NCBI GenBank assembly: GCA_017394765.1
Contig: JAFPXF010000076.1
Span: 1-64,000, forward strand
Source: Bacteroidales bacterium
GTDB lineage: Bacteria > Bacteroidota > Bacteroidia > Bacteroidales > WCHB1-69
Direction of reading: 5' to 3'
DNA: 64,000 bases
The translations under genes and the position numbers were made by a program. Shown one piece after another: positions 1 through 8,361 of the stretch. Within the stretch, counting starts at the first letter, position 1. Every line of letters starts with the position of its first letter. The notes under the pieces are model-generated. The model made no database searches. It was not told the origin of the DNA and worked only from the letters and a program-made list of their open reading frames with translations.

Positions 1-114
1 ATGATTAATTCATGTGATACAAAAATACATATTTTTCAACAACTCCATTCCTTGAATTTTTGACGCTGCAAAACTAAAGGTGGGGTTATTGAGAGTGTGT
101 CCCTCCGGGACAAT

Positions 115-487
115 AGAGGTAATCATTTTCCTTGAGCTGCCCCGACAGGGGCAAGAGCTTGGTAGCGCTGCAACCCCTGGTAGGGGCGCGTGCGCGGGAA
201 AGTCGCGGCGCGGGAGCTTGTTGAGACGAAGGTGTGCGCTGCTCGCCGCGAAACGGATGCGGGGTTCGACGAGCTTGCGTGAGGGATTGAAGCGGGAATG
301 ATTTTGGCGGGAATGCGTTCCATGGCAAGACGGAGGTTCCGCTTGACGCTTCGCGTCTCGCGGAACGGTGGAGGGTCCTACGCCAAAATCATTAGAGCGG
401 AAAGCCCGACGGCGCGGCGGCATTGGATTGCGTATGCGGATGTGACGTGATTTCCGCCGCCGCGCCGGCACGCCCAAATAAAAAAAA
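115..487 (-). repeat. Long dispersed intergenic repeat, copy 1 (inverted relative to copy 2)
   Basis: About 370 bp that recurs in opposite orientation at 43705-44103. Both copies run from a T-rich/GGGCGTGCCGGCGCGG edge (here 448-487) to the hairpin unit at 126-165. Conceptual translations in matching frames stay alike along the whole length, but no frame has a credible start, signal or homologue, so I read it as non-coding. It is highly structured: AATGATTTTGGCG at 297-309 pairs with 381-393, enclosing a 7-bp stem 336-342/360-366 and a 5-bp stem 345-349/353-357 with a TTC loop. The flanks 1-114 and 488-586 hold no gene I can support, only a small GTCCC-TCC-GGGAC hairpin at 99-111. Confidence 0.8.
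126..165 (+). repeat. 40-nt hairpin repeat unit, copy 1
   Basis: The unit begins TTTTCCTTGAG and ends AGCTTGGTAG, with the hairpin GCCCC-GACA-GGGGC at 139-152 between. Three more copies are at 28288-28330, 28345-28386 and, inverted, 44053-44092. Here it forms one end of the long repeat. Confidence 0.8.
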
Positions 488-586
488 GACGAAGAAAATC
501 TTATTTGTGCCATCAAGTATATAATTTCCTTTTTTTCACCCTTTCAAAACAGTTCTCCAGTTCATTTATGTTTTCGCAATTTTTAT

Positions 587-594
587 TATTTTTG
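587..594 (+). promoter_or_regulatory. Bacteroidota -7 box for the 620 gene
   Basis: TATTTTTG matches TAnnTTTG exactly and sits 25 nt before the ATG at 620. A TATG at 567-570 is a one-mismatch -33 element at 16 nt spacing. Confidence 0.5.
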
Positions 595-619
595 CGGTTT
601 CGAAACGGAAGGTTCACCT

Positions 620-2074
620 ATGATTAACGTAACCACTAAAATCCACGACAAGTTCTCCATCGAATTCAAGGTCGGATTCGCCGGGAGCGAGCACGACAGC
701 GTGAACGACTTCACCGTCAACTCGTGGATTTTCGTGCCTTACAGCTTAGACATCAACCCTGCCACCTACGGCAAGGAGCAGTTCTACCGCGACGTGAAGT
801 CTAACGTGCGCCTGATCACCCCCAGTTTCCGCCTTTCGGAGATGACAGACGGGAAGGCCATCCCCCTGCAGAACGTCAGGAAACAATTGCAGAAATACAT
901 CGAGCAACCCACGGAGGGCAACCTCAGCGAGTACAACTTCCACGTCCGCCTGTTCGCGGCCATCTTCAAGAGCGCCCTGCGCAACGAGGTGGTCGCCCTC
1001 GCGACACAACAGGACCCCACGACATTGGCCGACGGCTGCCGGAAGTTAGAGGCTTCCGTCACGCAGGTGCTCCAGCGCTACCGGGCTGTCCGCTCCGCCG
1101 AGACTCCGCGCCCGCAGGTGGATGTGTTCGCCTACGCCGACGAGTATATGAGCCACCTCACCGACGTGCATATCACCCGTCTGGTGCGGCATTTGCACCG
1201 CCAATCCTCCGAGGAGACCGTCACCGTACGACGCGAGCTCACAGCATTTCTCCTGAAGGAACGCGCTTACAAGACCCAACAGGGCTACAGCCATCTGGAA
1301 GAGGACGGCAAGACCGAGAACCGCGAGCTGGTGCTCCGCCACGGCCTGCTGAAAAAGAACATCGAGAGCGCCCTCTACCTGAAAGCCGACACCGAACCCG
1401 ACAGTCAGGCCGCCCAACAGCTGGTCTTCGGCATCGCCGCCGGCATCGCGATGTTCATATACGTGCTCATCACCCTGCCGCTGCAGGCCCATTTAGGCAA
1501 CTCCCCCATGCTCATCCTCTTCATCCTTGTCGTATCCTACATCCTCAAAGACCGCGTCAAGGAGTATTTCCGGGGCCGTTTCGCCTACAAGCTCAAGGAC
1601 AAGTATTTCGACATCAAGACCCTTATCCAGTTCAAAGGCACGCAGATAGGATGGATGAAGGAGGGCGTGGACTATATTGACGAGACAAAGACTCCCGAAA
1701 AGGTGCTGGCGTTGCGCAGACGCTCCAACTTAGAGGCCGACAACACTCTTCTTGGCGAGCAGACGCTGCTCTACCGCAAGCAGGTCCACATCGACAACGA
1801 GCAGCTCCGGAACCAATACCGCTACGACTTCTCCGGCATCCACGACATTATGCGCCTCCACATCCAGCATTTCATGCTGAAGATGGACGATCCCGACCTG
1901 GCGTTAGATGCCGTCAACCAACAGGGGGAGCTGGAGACCATACATACCCAGCGCATCTATCCGCTGCATATCGTACTGCAGTTCATCCATAACGAACAGA
2001 CCGAATACCGCTCTTTCCGCATCACGGCCACCCGCAATGGCATCGTGGAATGTGTGGAGAGCCCTCTGCCCTAA
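620..2074 (+). CDS. Conserved hypothetical protein with two central membrane helices
   Basis: 484 residues; I do not recognise a named family. The start is the first ATG after a good -7 box. Residues 1-265 are hydrophilic and probably largely helical. Two hydrophobic segments, about 268-288 and 296-310, form a hairpin. A basic stretch follows (DRVKEYFRGRF), then a soluble C-terminal domain of about 165 residues. With no signal peptide, both soluble parts are likely cytoplasmic. The next gene starts 45 nt downstream on the same strand, so they may be cotranscribed, but nothing there reveals a role. Function unknown. Confidence 0.75.
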   Translation: MINVTTKIHDKFSIEFKVGFAGSEHDSVNDFTVNSWIFVPYSLDINPATYGKEQFYRDVKSNVRLITPSFRLSEMTDGKAIPLQNVRKQLQKYIEQPTEGNLSEYNFHVRLFAAIFKSALRNEVVALATQQDPTTLADGCRKLEASVTQVLQRYRAVRSAETPRPQVDVFAYADEYMSHLTDVHITRLVRHLHRQSSEETVTVRRELTAFLLKERAYKTQQGYSHLEEDGKTENRELVLRHGLLKKNIESALYLKADTEPDSQAAQQLVFGIAAGIAMFIYVLITLPLQAHLGNSPMLILFILVVSYILKDRVKEYFRGRFAYKLKDKYFDIKTLIQFKGTQIGWMKEGVDYIDETKTPEKVLALRRRSNLEADNTLLGEQTLLYRKQVHIDNEQLRNQYRYDFSGIHDIMRLHIQHFMLKMDDPDLALDAVNQQGELETIHTQRIYPLHIVLQFIHNEQTEYRSFRITATRNGIVECVESPLP

Positions 2075-2119
2075 CCCGACAATTACCAACTCAATTATTA
2101 ACTTAAAAACTTAAAAACA

Positions 2120-2971
2120 ATGGATTTAGAAGGAAGAAGAGAAAGTACCAACGTTGAAGATCGACGTGGTAGAAGAGCCGCCGGCGTCAGCTTGGGCATT
2201 GGCGGCACCATCATCGTGGGAATCATTGCGCTGCTCATGGGCCGCAACCCTGCCGAGGTGATGCAGAACATCAACGCCGGCGGAGCCAGCACAGAGACCA
2301 ACTACACGCCCACTGCAGAGGAGGAGGAACTGGCCTCGTTCACCAAGAAAATCTTGGCCAGCACCGAGGACGTGTGGAGTGCGCAGTTCAAAAAGATCGG
2401 CCAGCAGTATGTTCCACCCAAATTAGTCATGTTCACCGACCAGGTGCAGTCGGCTTGCGGCAACGCCACTGCCGCTGTCGGTCCATTCTACTGCTCTGCC
2501 GACCAGACGGTTTACATCGATCTCTCCTTTTTCTCCTCCATGCGCCAGACGCTCGGTGCCGACGGTGACTTTGCCTACGCCTACGTCATCGCCCACGAGG
2601 TTGGCCATCACGTGCAGAACCTGCGCGGCACCCTCTCACAGGCCCACCAGAAGATGGCACAGGTAAGCCAGACAGAGAGCAACCAGATCAGCGTGCGCAT
2701 CGAATTGCAAGCCGACTACTATGCCGGCGTGTGGGCGCATCACGAGAACCAGATGTTCGGGTCCCTCGAGGACGGTGACTTGGAGGAGGCCATCAACACC
2801 GCCTCCGTCATCGGCGATGACTACCTGCAAAAGAAGGCGCGCGGCTATGCGACTCCCGAATCGTTCAACCACGGCACCTCCCAACAACGCATGAGATGGC
2901 TCAAGAAAGGCTTCACCACCGGCGACATCAACGGCGGAACCACCTTCCAGGGTAATTACAGCGACCTATAA
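2120..2971 (+). CDS. Neutral zinc metallopeptidase, YpfJ/Zn_peptidase family (PF04228)
   Basis: 283 residues, normal for the family. The N-terminus is basic and Arg-rich (about 1-22), followed by one membrane helix at about 24-41, so the catalytic domain is probably outside the inner membrane. The zinc motif HEVGHH is at 159-164. Family hallmarks are visible: an acidic linker (TAEEEELASF), a YVPPKLVMF segment, SACG and the PFYCSADQTVYIDL block before the motif. The late Q-R-M-R-W motif (QQRMRWLKKGF) is also typical. Substrates are unknown for the family. The glycosyltransferase gene begins 14 nt later, suggesting an operon. Confidence 0.9.
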   Translation: MDLEGRRESTNVEDRRGRRAAGVSLGIGGTIIVGIIALLMGRNPAEVMQNINAGGASTETNYTPTAEEEELASFTKKILASTEDVWSAQFKKIGQQYVPPKLVMFTDQVQSACGNATAAVGPFYCSADQTVYIDLSFFSSMRQTLGADGDFAYAYVIAHEVGHHVQNLRGTLSQAHQKMAQVSQTESNQISVRIELQADYYAGVWAHHENQMFGSLEDGDLEEAINTASVIGDDYLQKKARGYATPESFNHGTSQQRMRWLKKGFTTGDINGGTTFQGNYSDL

Positions 2972-2985
2972 AACACAGTTGATCC

Positions 2986-3918
2986 ATGCCCTCCATTGCC
3001 GTACTTATCCCTTGCTACAACGAGGAACATGCCATTGCCAGCGTGGTGCGCGACTTCCGGGCCGCGCTGCCCGAGGCGACCGTCTTCGTGTATGACAACA
3101 ATTCCACAGACCGGACGGCGGCCTTGGCCGAAGAGGCGGGTGCCGTCGTCCGTAAGGAACCCGCGCAGGGGAAGGGGAATGTCGTCAGACGGATGTTCCG
3201 CGAGATAGAAGCCGACTGCTACCTGATGGTGGACGGCGATGGCACCTATGACCCCGCCGACGCCCCAATGTTCGTGCGCACCGTAATCGAAGAAGGCGTG
3301 GACATGGTCATCGGCGACAGACTTTCCACCACCTATTTCCAAGAAAACAAACGACCTTTCCACAACTTCGGCAACCGTTTGGTACGCCGTCTGATCAACG
3401 GATTGTGGCATGCCAACGTGCATGACATCATGACAGGATACCGCGCCTTCAGCCGGCGCTTCGTCAAACTTTTCCCAGTCATGTCCGACAATTTCGAGAT
3501 AGAAACGGAGATGACCATCCACGCACTGGACAAGCGGTTCACCCTCCACGAGCTGCCCACGCAATACATGGACCGCCAACACGGCGATTCCAAGCTGAAC
3601 ACATACAAGGATGGATACAAGATTCTCAAAACCATCTTTTCCCTTTTCATGGAATATCGACCGCTGGTTTTCTTCGGGACCTTGTCCATCATCATGATCG
3701 TGGTGGCCATCGCTCTGCTCGTGCCGGTCTTCGTGGAATACTTGAAAACAGGCTTGGTGCCTCGTTTCCCGACACTGTTTTGCGCCGGTTTCCTGGCCAT
3801 AGCCGGTTTGATGACATTTTTCACAGGGCTATGTCTGGATGTCATCATTAAAAAAGACAAGAAAAATTACGAACTAAAAGTGATCCAATTTGAATGTCAG
3901 GATGAAAAAGATCGCTAA
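2986..3918 (+). CDS. Family 2 glycosyltransferase, DPM1/polyprenyl-phosphate type with C-terminal membrane helices
   Basis: 310 residues. The GT-A domain opens with IPCYNEEHAI (8-17) and carries DGDGTY at 83-88, the metal/nucleotide-sugar D-x-D site. The region around GDRLSTTYF and HDIMTGYRAFSR is typical of dolichyl-/undecaprenyl-phosphate sugar transferases. Two hydrophobic segments near 228-250 and 262-286 anchor the C-terminus. By family knowledge it would move a sugar from a nucleotide donor to a polyprenyl phosphate on the cytoplasmic face. Its 3' end overlaps the next gene, a polytopic membrane protein that could use or flip the product (inference). Confidence 0.88.
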   Translation: MPSIAVLIPCYNEEHAIASVVRDFRAALPEATVFVYDNNSTDRTAALAEEAGAVVRKEPAQGKGNVVRRMFREIEADCYLMVDGDGTYDPADAPMFVRTVIEEGVDMVIGDRLSTTYFQENKRPFHNFGNRLVRRLINGLWHANVHDIMTGYRAFSRRFVKLFPVMSDNFEIETEMTIHALDKRFTLHELPTQYMDRQHGDSKLNTYKDGYKILKTIFSLFMEYRPLVFFGTLSIIMIVVAIALLVPVFVEYLKTGLVPRFPTLFCAGFLAIAGLMTFFTGLCLDVIIKKDKKNYELKVIQFECQDEKDR

Positions 3919-5143
3919 GTATCTTGTTGTTTTCTTCATATTGATAGCTTTGTACTGCCTTTTTGCGGTTTTGTCATGCATGTTGCCCGACCGTGCCGTG
4001 AAGCGCCATGTCGAAAAGGCGGCCGTCACCCTTTTCATGGAAGGCAACTATCCGCGCGCGCTCATTGACGAAGAGTCCTGCAGACGCGACAACTTCACCG
4101 ACGCCCTGATTCTGAACCAAATCCACACCATCGACCGCACACATCCCGTTCGGTCGGCGGCGGCCGTCACACGCATGAACACGATGCCCATGTACGACCA
4201 GACCGGCGCCCTGTACAAGCTCACGCAACATGACACGACACTTGTCCCCATCGACTATGCACGCTATTGGCATGGCAGCACGTTCCTTTTCCGGATTGTC
4301 CTGGCTGTCACTTCCTACACGACGCTTCAGCGGCTGATGTCCCTGACCATTGCGCTGTTATTCGCGCTCTTCATTTGTTGCTATTACCCGCGTGCGGGAT
4401 TGTGGAAAACCTTGGTCTGGGTGGTGAGCTGGGTGCTGGTCAACGGCTTCGCAACCCAGTTTTCCATGCAGTTCTTCCCTGTCTGGGCATTGTCGCTGGC
4501 CGCCTCCATTCTTGTAATTCGTGCCGGTCCCCGCACACCATCCCTTGGGATGATATTCTTCGTCACTGCCTCGCTGACCTGCTATTTCGACCTGCTGACC
4601 ACTCCCGTGCTGACATTGGGATGGCCGTTGCTGGTCTGGTTGTCCCTATATGATTCCAAAGAGCAAAAGATGGCGGAAACAATTCAGCAGATTGCATTGT
4701 TTTGCCTGCTATGGAGTGTCGGCTATGCCCTCACCTTCGCCACAAAGTGGTTAATAGGGACCATTGTGTTAGGGGAGAATGTCTTTGGGGACGCATCCGG
4801 TGCCGCCATTCGTCACATCACCGCCGAGGAGCACACCCGTTGGGACACCATCGTATGGAATGTCAAAATGTTGCCCTTGGACATGGTGTGCCTGTCACTG
4901 ATATTTTTTGCAGGAATCTCCTTGTTCCGGTTCTGCAGGTCACGATGGAAGATGGCCGTGTTGTACTTGGCTGTCGCAACAGGGCCACTCCTTTGGTATA
5001 TGGTGCTGTATCAGCACGATTACCTGCACGGGTGGTTCACTTACCGTCTTCTGGCCGTCAGTTTGGCAGCGTTGTTCCTGTCTTTGTTAAGTTGGAACAG
5101 GGATACCGGACGACCGTTGGCAAACAAGCTTGCGAAAGAATAA
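3902..5143 (+). CDS. Polytopic membrane protein, possibly a GT-C-like partner of the upstream GT2
   Basis: 413 residues from the ATG at 3902, which gives a normal N-terminus (MKKIAKYLVVFF). An in-frame ATG at 3890 is an alternative. Either way it overlaps the GT2 gene (17 or 29 nt), implying translational coupling. One N-terminal helix is followed by a ~110-residue loop with several acidic residues, then about nine hydrophobic segments. One helix plus a large first extracytoplasmic loop and many helices resembles the general layout of lipid-linked glycosyltransferases, but I see no diagnostic motif, so the function is inferred from context only. Confidence 0.75.
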   Translation: MKKIAKYLVVFFILIALYCLFAVLSCMLPDRAVKRHVEKAAVTLFMEGNYPRALIDEESCRRDNFTDALILNQIHTIDRTHPVRSAAAVTRMNTMPMYDQTGALYKLTQHDTTLVPIDYARYWHGSTFLFRIVLAVTSYTTLQRLMSLTIALLFALFICCYYPRAGLWKTLVWVVSWVLVNGFATQFSMQFFPVWALSLAASILVIRAGPRTPSLGMIFFVTASLTCYFDLLTTPVLTLGWPLLVWLSLYDSKEQKMAETIQQIALFCLLWSVGYALTFATKWLIGTIVLGENVFGDASGAAIRHITAEEHTRWDTIVWNVKMLPLDMVCLSLIFFAGISLFRFCRSRWKMAVLYLAVATGPLLWYMVLYQHDYLHGWFTYRLLAVSLAALFLSLLSWNRDTGRPLANKLAKE

Positions 5144-5162
5144 GGCAAGATATTGCTTTATT
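5139..5162. terminator. Inverted repeat between convergent genes
   Basis: AATAAGGCAA at 5139-5148 pairs with TTGCTTTATT at 5153-5162 (one G-T pair) around GATA. It contains the stop codons of both convergent genes and lies in a 14-nt gap. It is A/T-flanked on both strands, so it could stop transcription both ways, although the stem is weak. Confidence 0.4.
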
Positions 5163-6111
5163 CCCCGTCAGGGACGATTCGTGTGCCACAGGCGTCATCG
5201 CCCAAGCGGCCTGCTTCGGTGATGATACAGGTATGACCCGTCTTCTCCACAAACATAATGGCGGCACGCATCTTCGGCGCCATTGAACCTTCCGTGAATT
5301 GTTTCTCTTCCAAGTATTGCTTGGCTTCCGAAACCGTAATCACATCGAGAGCCTTCTCGTCAGGTTTGCGGAAGTTGATATAGACTTTGGGCACATCGGT
5401 GAGGATATAGAACTCGTCGGCGTTGATTTCCACGGCCGTGATGGCGGAGGCCAAATCCTTGTCGATGACAGCCTGCACGCCCTGCAGATATCCGTCTATA
5501 TTGGCCACCGGGATGCCGCCGCCGCCCACAGTGATAACGATAATGCCCTGGTTGGCGAGTTGGCGCACGAGTTTGATATTCTGTATGCGAATGGGCTTGG
5601 GCGAGGCCACGACTTTGCGCCATCCGTTACCCTTAGGGTCTTCCTTGTAGATATCACCCGTCTCCCGATGGTAGGCTTCGGCCTCTTCTCTGGAACAATA
5701 GGGGCCGACGGGCTTGGTGGGATTCTTGAAAAGCGGGTCGTTGGCGTCCACCTCCACATGGGTGAGCAGCGTCACAGTGTCGCGGTCCCAGCCCTCCTCG
5801 GCGAAGATGCGGCGGAAGCCCTCCTCGATAAGGGCGCCGATGGAGCCTTGTGTCTCGGCCACGCAGAAATTCAGGGGCATGTCCGCCACTTCGTAGGTCT
5901 CCGACCCGGCCTTGTGCTGCAACATCACATTGCCCACTTGCGGTCCGTTTCCGTGGCCGATGACCATACGGTAGCCGGCCTTCATCATCGGGACCAGGCA
6001 ACGACAGGTCTCTGTCACGTTTTGGATTTGTTCAGCGTAGGTGCCTTTTTGATTGCTTTTCAACAAAGCATTGCCGCCAAAGGCAATAACGGCGAGTTTG
6101 TTTTGTGTCAT
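5158..6111 (-). CDS. arcC: Carbamate kinase
   Basis: 317 residues, the usual length. It catalyses carbamoyl phosphate + ADP to ATP + carbamate, the energy-yielding end of arginine deiminase, agmatine or purine/allantoin breakdown. Amino-acid-kinase fold motifs are present: FGGNAL (11-16), GHGNGPQVG (52-60), the ligand loop TKPVGPYCSREEAE, and TVGGGGIPV. No ornithine or putrescine carbamoyltransferase is adjacent, so the upstream pathway cannot be read here. The M13 peptidase gene lies 52 nt upstream on the same strand, with a 14-nt palindrome in the gap. Confidence 0.95.
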   Translation of the reverse strand: MTQNKLAVIAFGGNALLKSNQKGTYAEQIQNVTETCRCLVPMMKAGYRMVIGHGNGPQVGNVMLQHKAGSETYEVADMPLNFCVAETQGSIGALIEEGFRRIFAEEGWDRDTVTLLTHVEVDANDPLFKNPTKPVGPYCSREEAEAYHRETGDIYKEDPKGNGWRKVVASPKPIRIQNIKLVRQLANQGIIVITVGGGGIPVANIDGYLQGVQAVIDKDLASAITAVEINADEFYILTDVPKVYINFRKPDEKALDVITVSEAKQYLEEKQFTEGSMAPKMRAAIMFVEKTGHTCIITEAGRLGDDACGTRIVPDGE

Positions 6112-6146
6112 AAAAAATGTATAGGATTTAGGGAGGACGCCATTGC

Positions 6147-6160
6147 ATCACTCCAGTGAT
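6147..6160. promoter_or_regulatory. Perfect 14-nt palindrome before arcC
   Basis: ATCACT-CC-AGTGAT lies between the pepO-like stop and the arcC start. The 2-nt spacer is too short for a good RNA hairpin loop, so a dimeric-repressor operator is possible. Function not shown. Confidence 0.25.
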
Positions 6161-6163
6161 TAA

Positions 6164-8221
6164 TTACCAAATTCTAGCACGTTTGGAGGGTTCGAGCCAC
6201 ATCGGATCGCCCTGTTTGATGCCGAAAGCCTCATAGAAAGCGTCGATATGCGGCAGGGTGCCGTTCACGCGCCACTTGCCTAACGAGTGCGGGTCTGTTT
6301 TGGTGCGCCGCAATATCTCCTCGGGACGGATGTTGTTGGCCCAGACAGCCGCATACGCCAGGAAGAAACGCTGTTCCGGGGTGAAACCGTCCATGTTGCC
6401 TTGGATGCCGCCATCCTGCTTGGCCTTCTGGAGGGCAGCATAGGAGACATTGAGGCCACCATTGTCGGCAATGTTCTCACCCAGGGTGAACGAACCGTTG
6501 CCATAGACACCGGGAGCGACCTCAATGGCGTTGAAGTGATCCACAATGAGCTGGGCGCGGGACTTGAAAGCCTCGGCATCCTCGGCTGTCCACCAGTCGG
6601 TCAGGTTGCCCTTGGCATCGTAGTTGCGGCCCTGATCGTCGAATCCGTGCGTCATTTCGTGGCCAATGACCACACCAATGGCACCATAATTGGCAGCATC
6701 GTCCGCATTCATGTCAAAGAACGGGGGTTGGAGTATGCCAGCGGGGAAGCATATCTCGTTGGTGTTGGGTTCGTAATAGGCATTGACGGTCTGCGGTGTC
6801 ATGAACCACTCCGTGGGATCGACGGGCTTGCCGATTTTGGCTAACTCGTATATGGTCTCAAAGCGGCGGGCGCGCACCACATTGGCGTAATAGCTGTCGT
6901 TGCTGATTTGCAACCCGCTGTAGTCACGCCACTTGTCGGGATAGCCGATCTTCACGCGGAAGGCGGCCAACTTCTCAAGGGCGTTCTTCTTGGTCTCCGC
7001 GGTCATCCATGTGGAATTCTTGATGCGCTCGCCCAAAGCCCACTGCAGATTCTTGACCAATTGCTCCATGCGGGCTTTGGCCTCGGCGGGGAAATACTCC
7101 TTCACATACATCTGGCCAAGCGCCTCCCCCATCGTGCCATTCAGCGTGCCAATGACACGTTTCCAGCGCGGACGATCCACCTGCTTGCCAGAGAGCACCC
7201 TGCCGTAGAAGTCGAAGTTGGCATTCACGAACTCATCGCTCAAGTAAGAGGCAGCGGAGTTGATAACCTGCCAAGCCAAATAAGCCTTGATCACCTCCCA
7301 ATCGGAGATGGTCAAGATACGGCTGAGGGACTTGAAATAAGCCGGCATACCCACATTGACGGTGTCGGGGTTGACTTTCAGCACCTTGAGGTAAGCGTTA
7401 AGGTCGATAGCAGGGATGGACTTCTGGAAATCCGCAACCGTGCATTTGTGGATGCTCTGGTAGGGGTCGCGAAGGGTCACCTTGTCGATGAAAGCATCAG
7501 CCATGCAGGTTTCGAGGGCCAGCACGCGCTGTGCCATCTCCTGTTCATCGCCTTCAAAGCCGGCAATCCTGCTGTAACCCGACATGCGGAACATGTCCGT
7601 CATCAGCTTGACATAGCCATCGCGGATATGCTGTTGTTCAGCTTCGAGGTAGTAGTCGCGGTCGCCGAGACCGAGGCCGCTTTGCCAGAAGTGGGCTATG
7701 GTCATGCTGCTGTTGTCAGGGTCGGCGGAGCCATAGATACCCAGGAAGCAGGAATGGCCTTCGAGGAGCATCTCAGCCAACTGCGTGGAGAATCTGTTGC
7801 GTTGCAAACTGGCAATATCCTGCAATTCAGCCTGAATGGGCTGGTTGCCCTGTTTCTCCAATTGGTCGGTGTTCATACCGATATTGTAGAGATCTGCGAT
7901 TTTCTGCTCAACGGTGCCCTGCGCGTGTTTCTGCGCCGCTATTTTGACCACCAAGTCCTGCAGCTGCTTCTGGTTATTCTCGCCAAGGGCGTCAAAACTG
8001 CCGTAGCGCGCATACTCAGCCCCAAGGGGATTGAGTTTCATCCAGCCGCCACAAGCGTATTGGTAAAAGTCAAAGTTGGGGGCCGCCGTGTTGTCAAGGT
8101 TGGACAACGTCACGCCGGATTTCAATTTTTTGGGTTTCTTTTTAGTCGTCATAGTCGTGGAACTTGTGAGAATAAAAAAACAAAGTACCAATGACAAAGT
8201 GGTGAAAGCGTACTTTTTCAT
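6164..8221 (-). CDS. M13 (neprilysin/PepO) family metallopeptidase, secreted
   Basis: 685 residues. I start at ATG 8221, since MKKYAFTTLSLVLCFFILTSS is a signal peptide; the longer open frame has no credible N-terminus. The product is a zinc endopeptidase cutting short peptides. Visible motifs: NAYY (480-483), zinc helix HEMTH (521-525), ENIADNGG (582-589, third zinc ligand Glu) and the C-terminal -RARIW. The classic C-terminal CxxW lacks its Cys. The N-terminal M13 domain with DFYQYACGGW is intact. There may be a lipoprotein or periplasmic form; no clear lipobox is seen. A -7 box lies at 8281-8288 upstream. Confidence 0.93.
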   Translation of the reverse strand: MKKYAFTTLSLVLCFFILTSSTTMTTKKKPKKLKSGVTLSNLDNTAAPNFDFYQYACGGWMKLNPLGAEYARYGSFDALGENNQKQLQDLVVKIAAQKHAQGTVEQKIADLYNIGMNTDQLEKQGNQPIQAELQDIASLQRNRFSTQLAEMLLEGHSCFLGIYGSADPDNSSMTIAHFWQSGLGLGDRDYYLEAEQQHIRDGYVKLMTDMFRMSGYSRIAGFEGDEQEMAQRVLALETCMADAFIDKVTLRDPYQSIHKCTVADFQKSIPAIDLNAYLKVLKVNPDTVNVGMPAYFKSLSRILTISDWEVIKAYLAWQVINSAASYLSDEFVNANFDFYGRVLSGKQVDRPRWKRVIGTLNGTMGEALGQMYVKEYFPAEAKARMEQLVKNLQWALGERIKNSTWMTAETKKNALEKLAAFRVKIGYPDKWRDYSGLQISNDSYYANVVRARRFETIYELAKIGKPVDPTEWFMTPQTVNAYYEPNTNEICFPAGILQPPFFDMNADDAANYGAIGVVIGHEMTHGFDDQGRNYDAKGNLTDWWTAEDAEAFKSRAQLIVDHFNAIEVAPGVYGNGSFTLGENIADNGGLNVSYAALQKAKQDGGIQGNMDGFTPEQRFFLAYAAVWANNIRPEEILRRTKTDPHSLGKWRVNGTLPHIDAFYEAFGIKQGDPMWLEPSKRARIW

Positions 8222-8257
8222 AGATATAAAACTGATTATCAGTAGATTAAAAATAAA

Positions 8258-8277
8258 TCCCTCCAAAATCGGAGGGA
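8258..8277 (-). terminator. Stem-loop with T-rich tail after rsh
   Basis: TCCCTCC at 8258-8264 pairs perfectly with GGAGGGA at 8271-8277 (loop AAAATC). On the - strand it is followed by TTTATTTTTAA. It lies 84 nt past the rsh stop, so it likely ends that transcript; it also overlaps the expected start of the pepO-like mRNA. Confidence 0.45.
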
Positions 8278-8280
8278 CGG

Positions 8281-8288
8281 CAAAGGTA
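8281..8288 (-). promoter_or_regulatory. -7 box for the M13 peptidase gene
   Basis: TACCTTTG on the - strand matches TAnnTTTG. Transcription would begin near 8275, about 55 nt before the ATG at 8221. Confidence 0.5.
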
Positions 8289-8361
8289 CACAAATTTTCG
8301 AATGAAACAGGGTGCGAGCTAATTTCATTTCAAATAAAAATCCACCGCTTCCGTCAGCACC

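Noticed and set aside
10..516. 168-codon open frame on the - strand and the similar 137-codon frame at 43700-44113
   Set aside because: They are translations of the two copies of the non-coding repeat; Arg/Pro-rich, no start signal, and explained by nucleotide-level similarity and hairpins.
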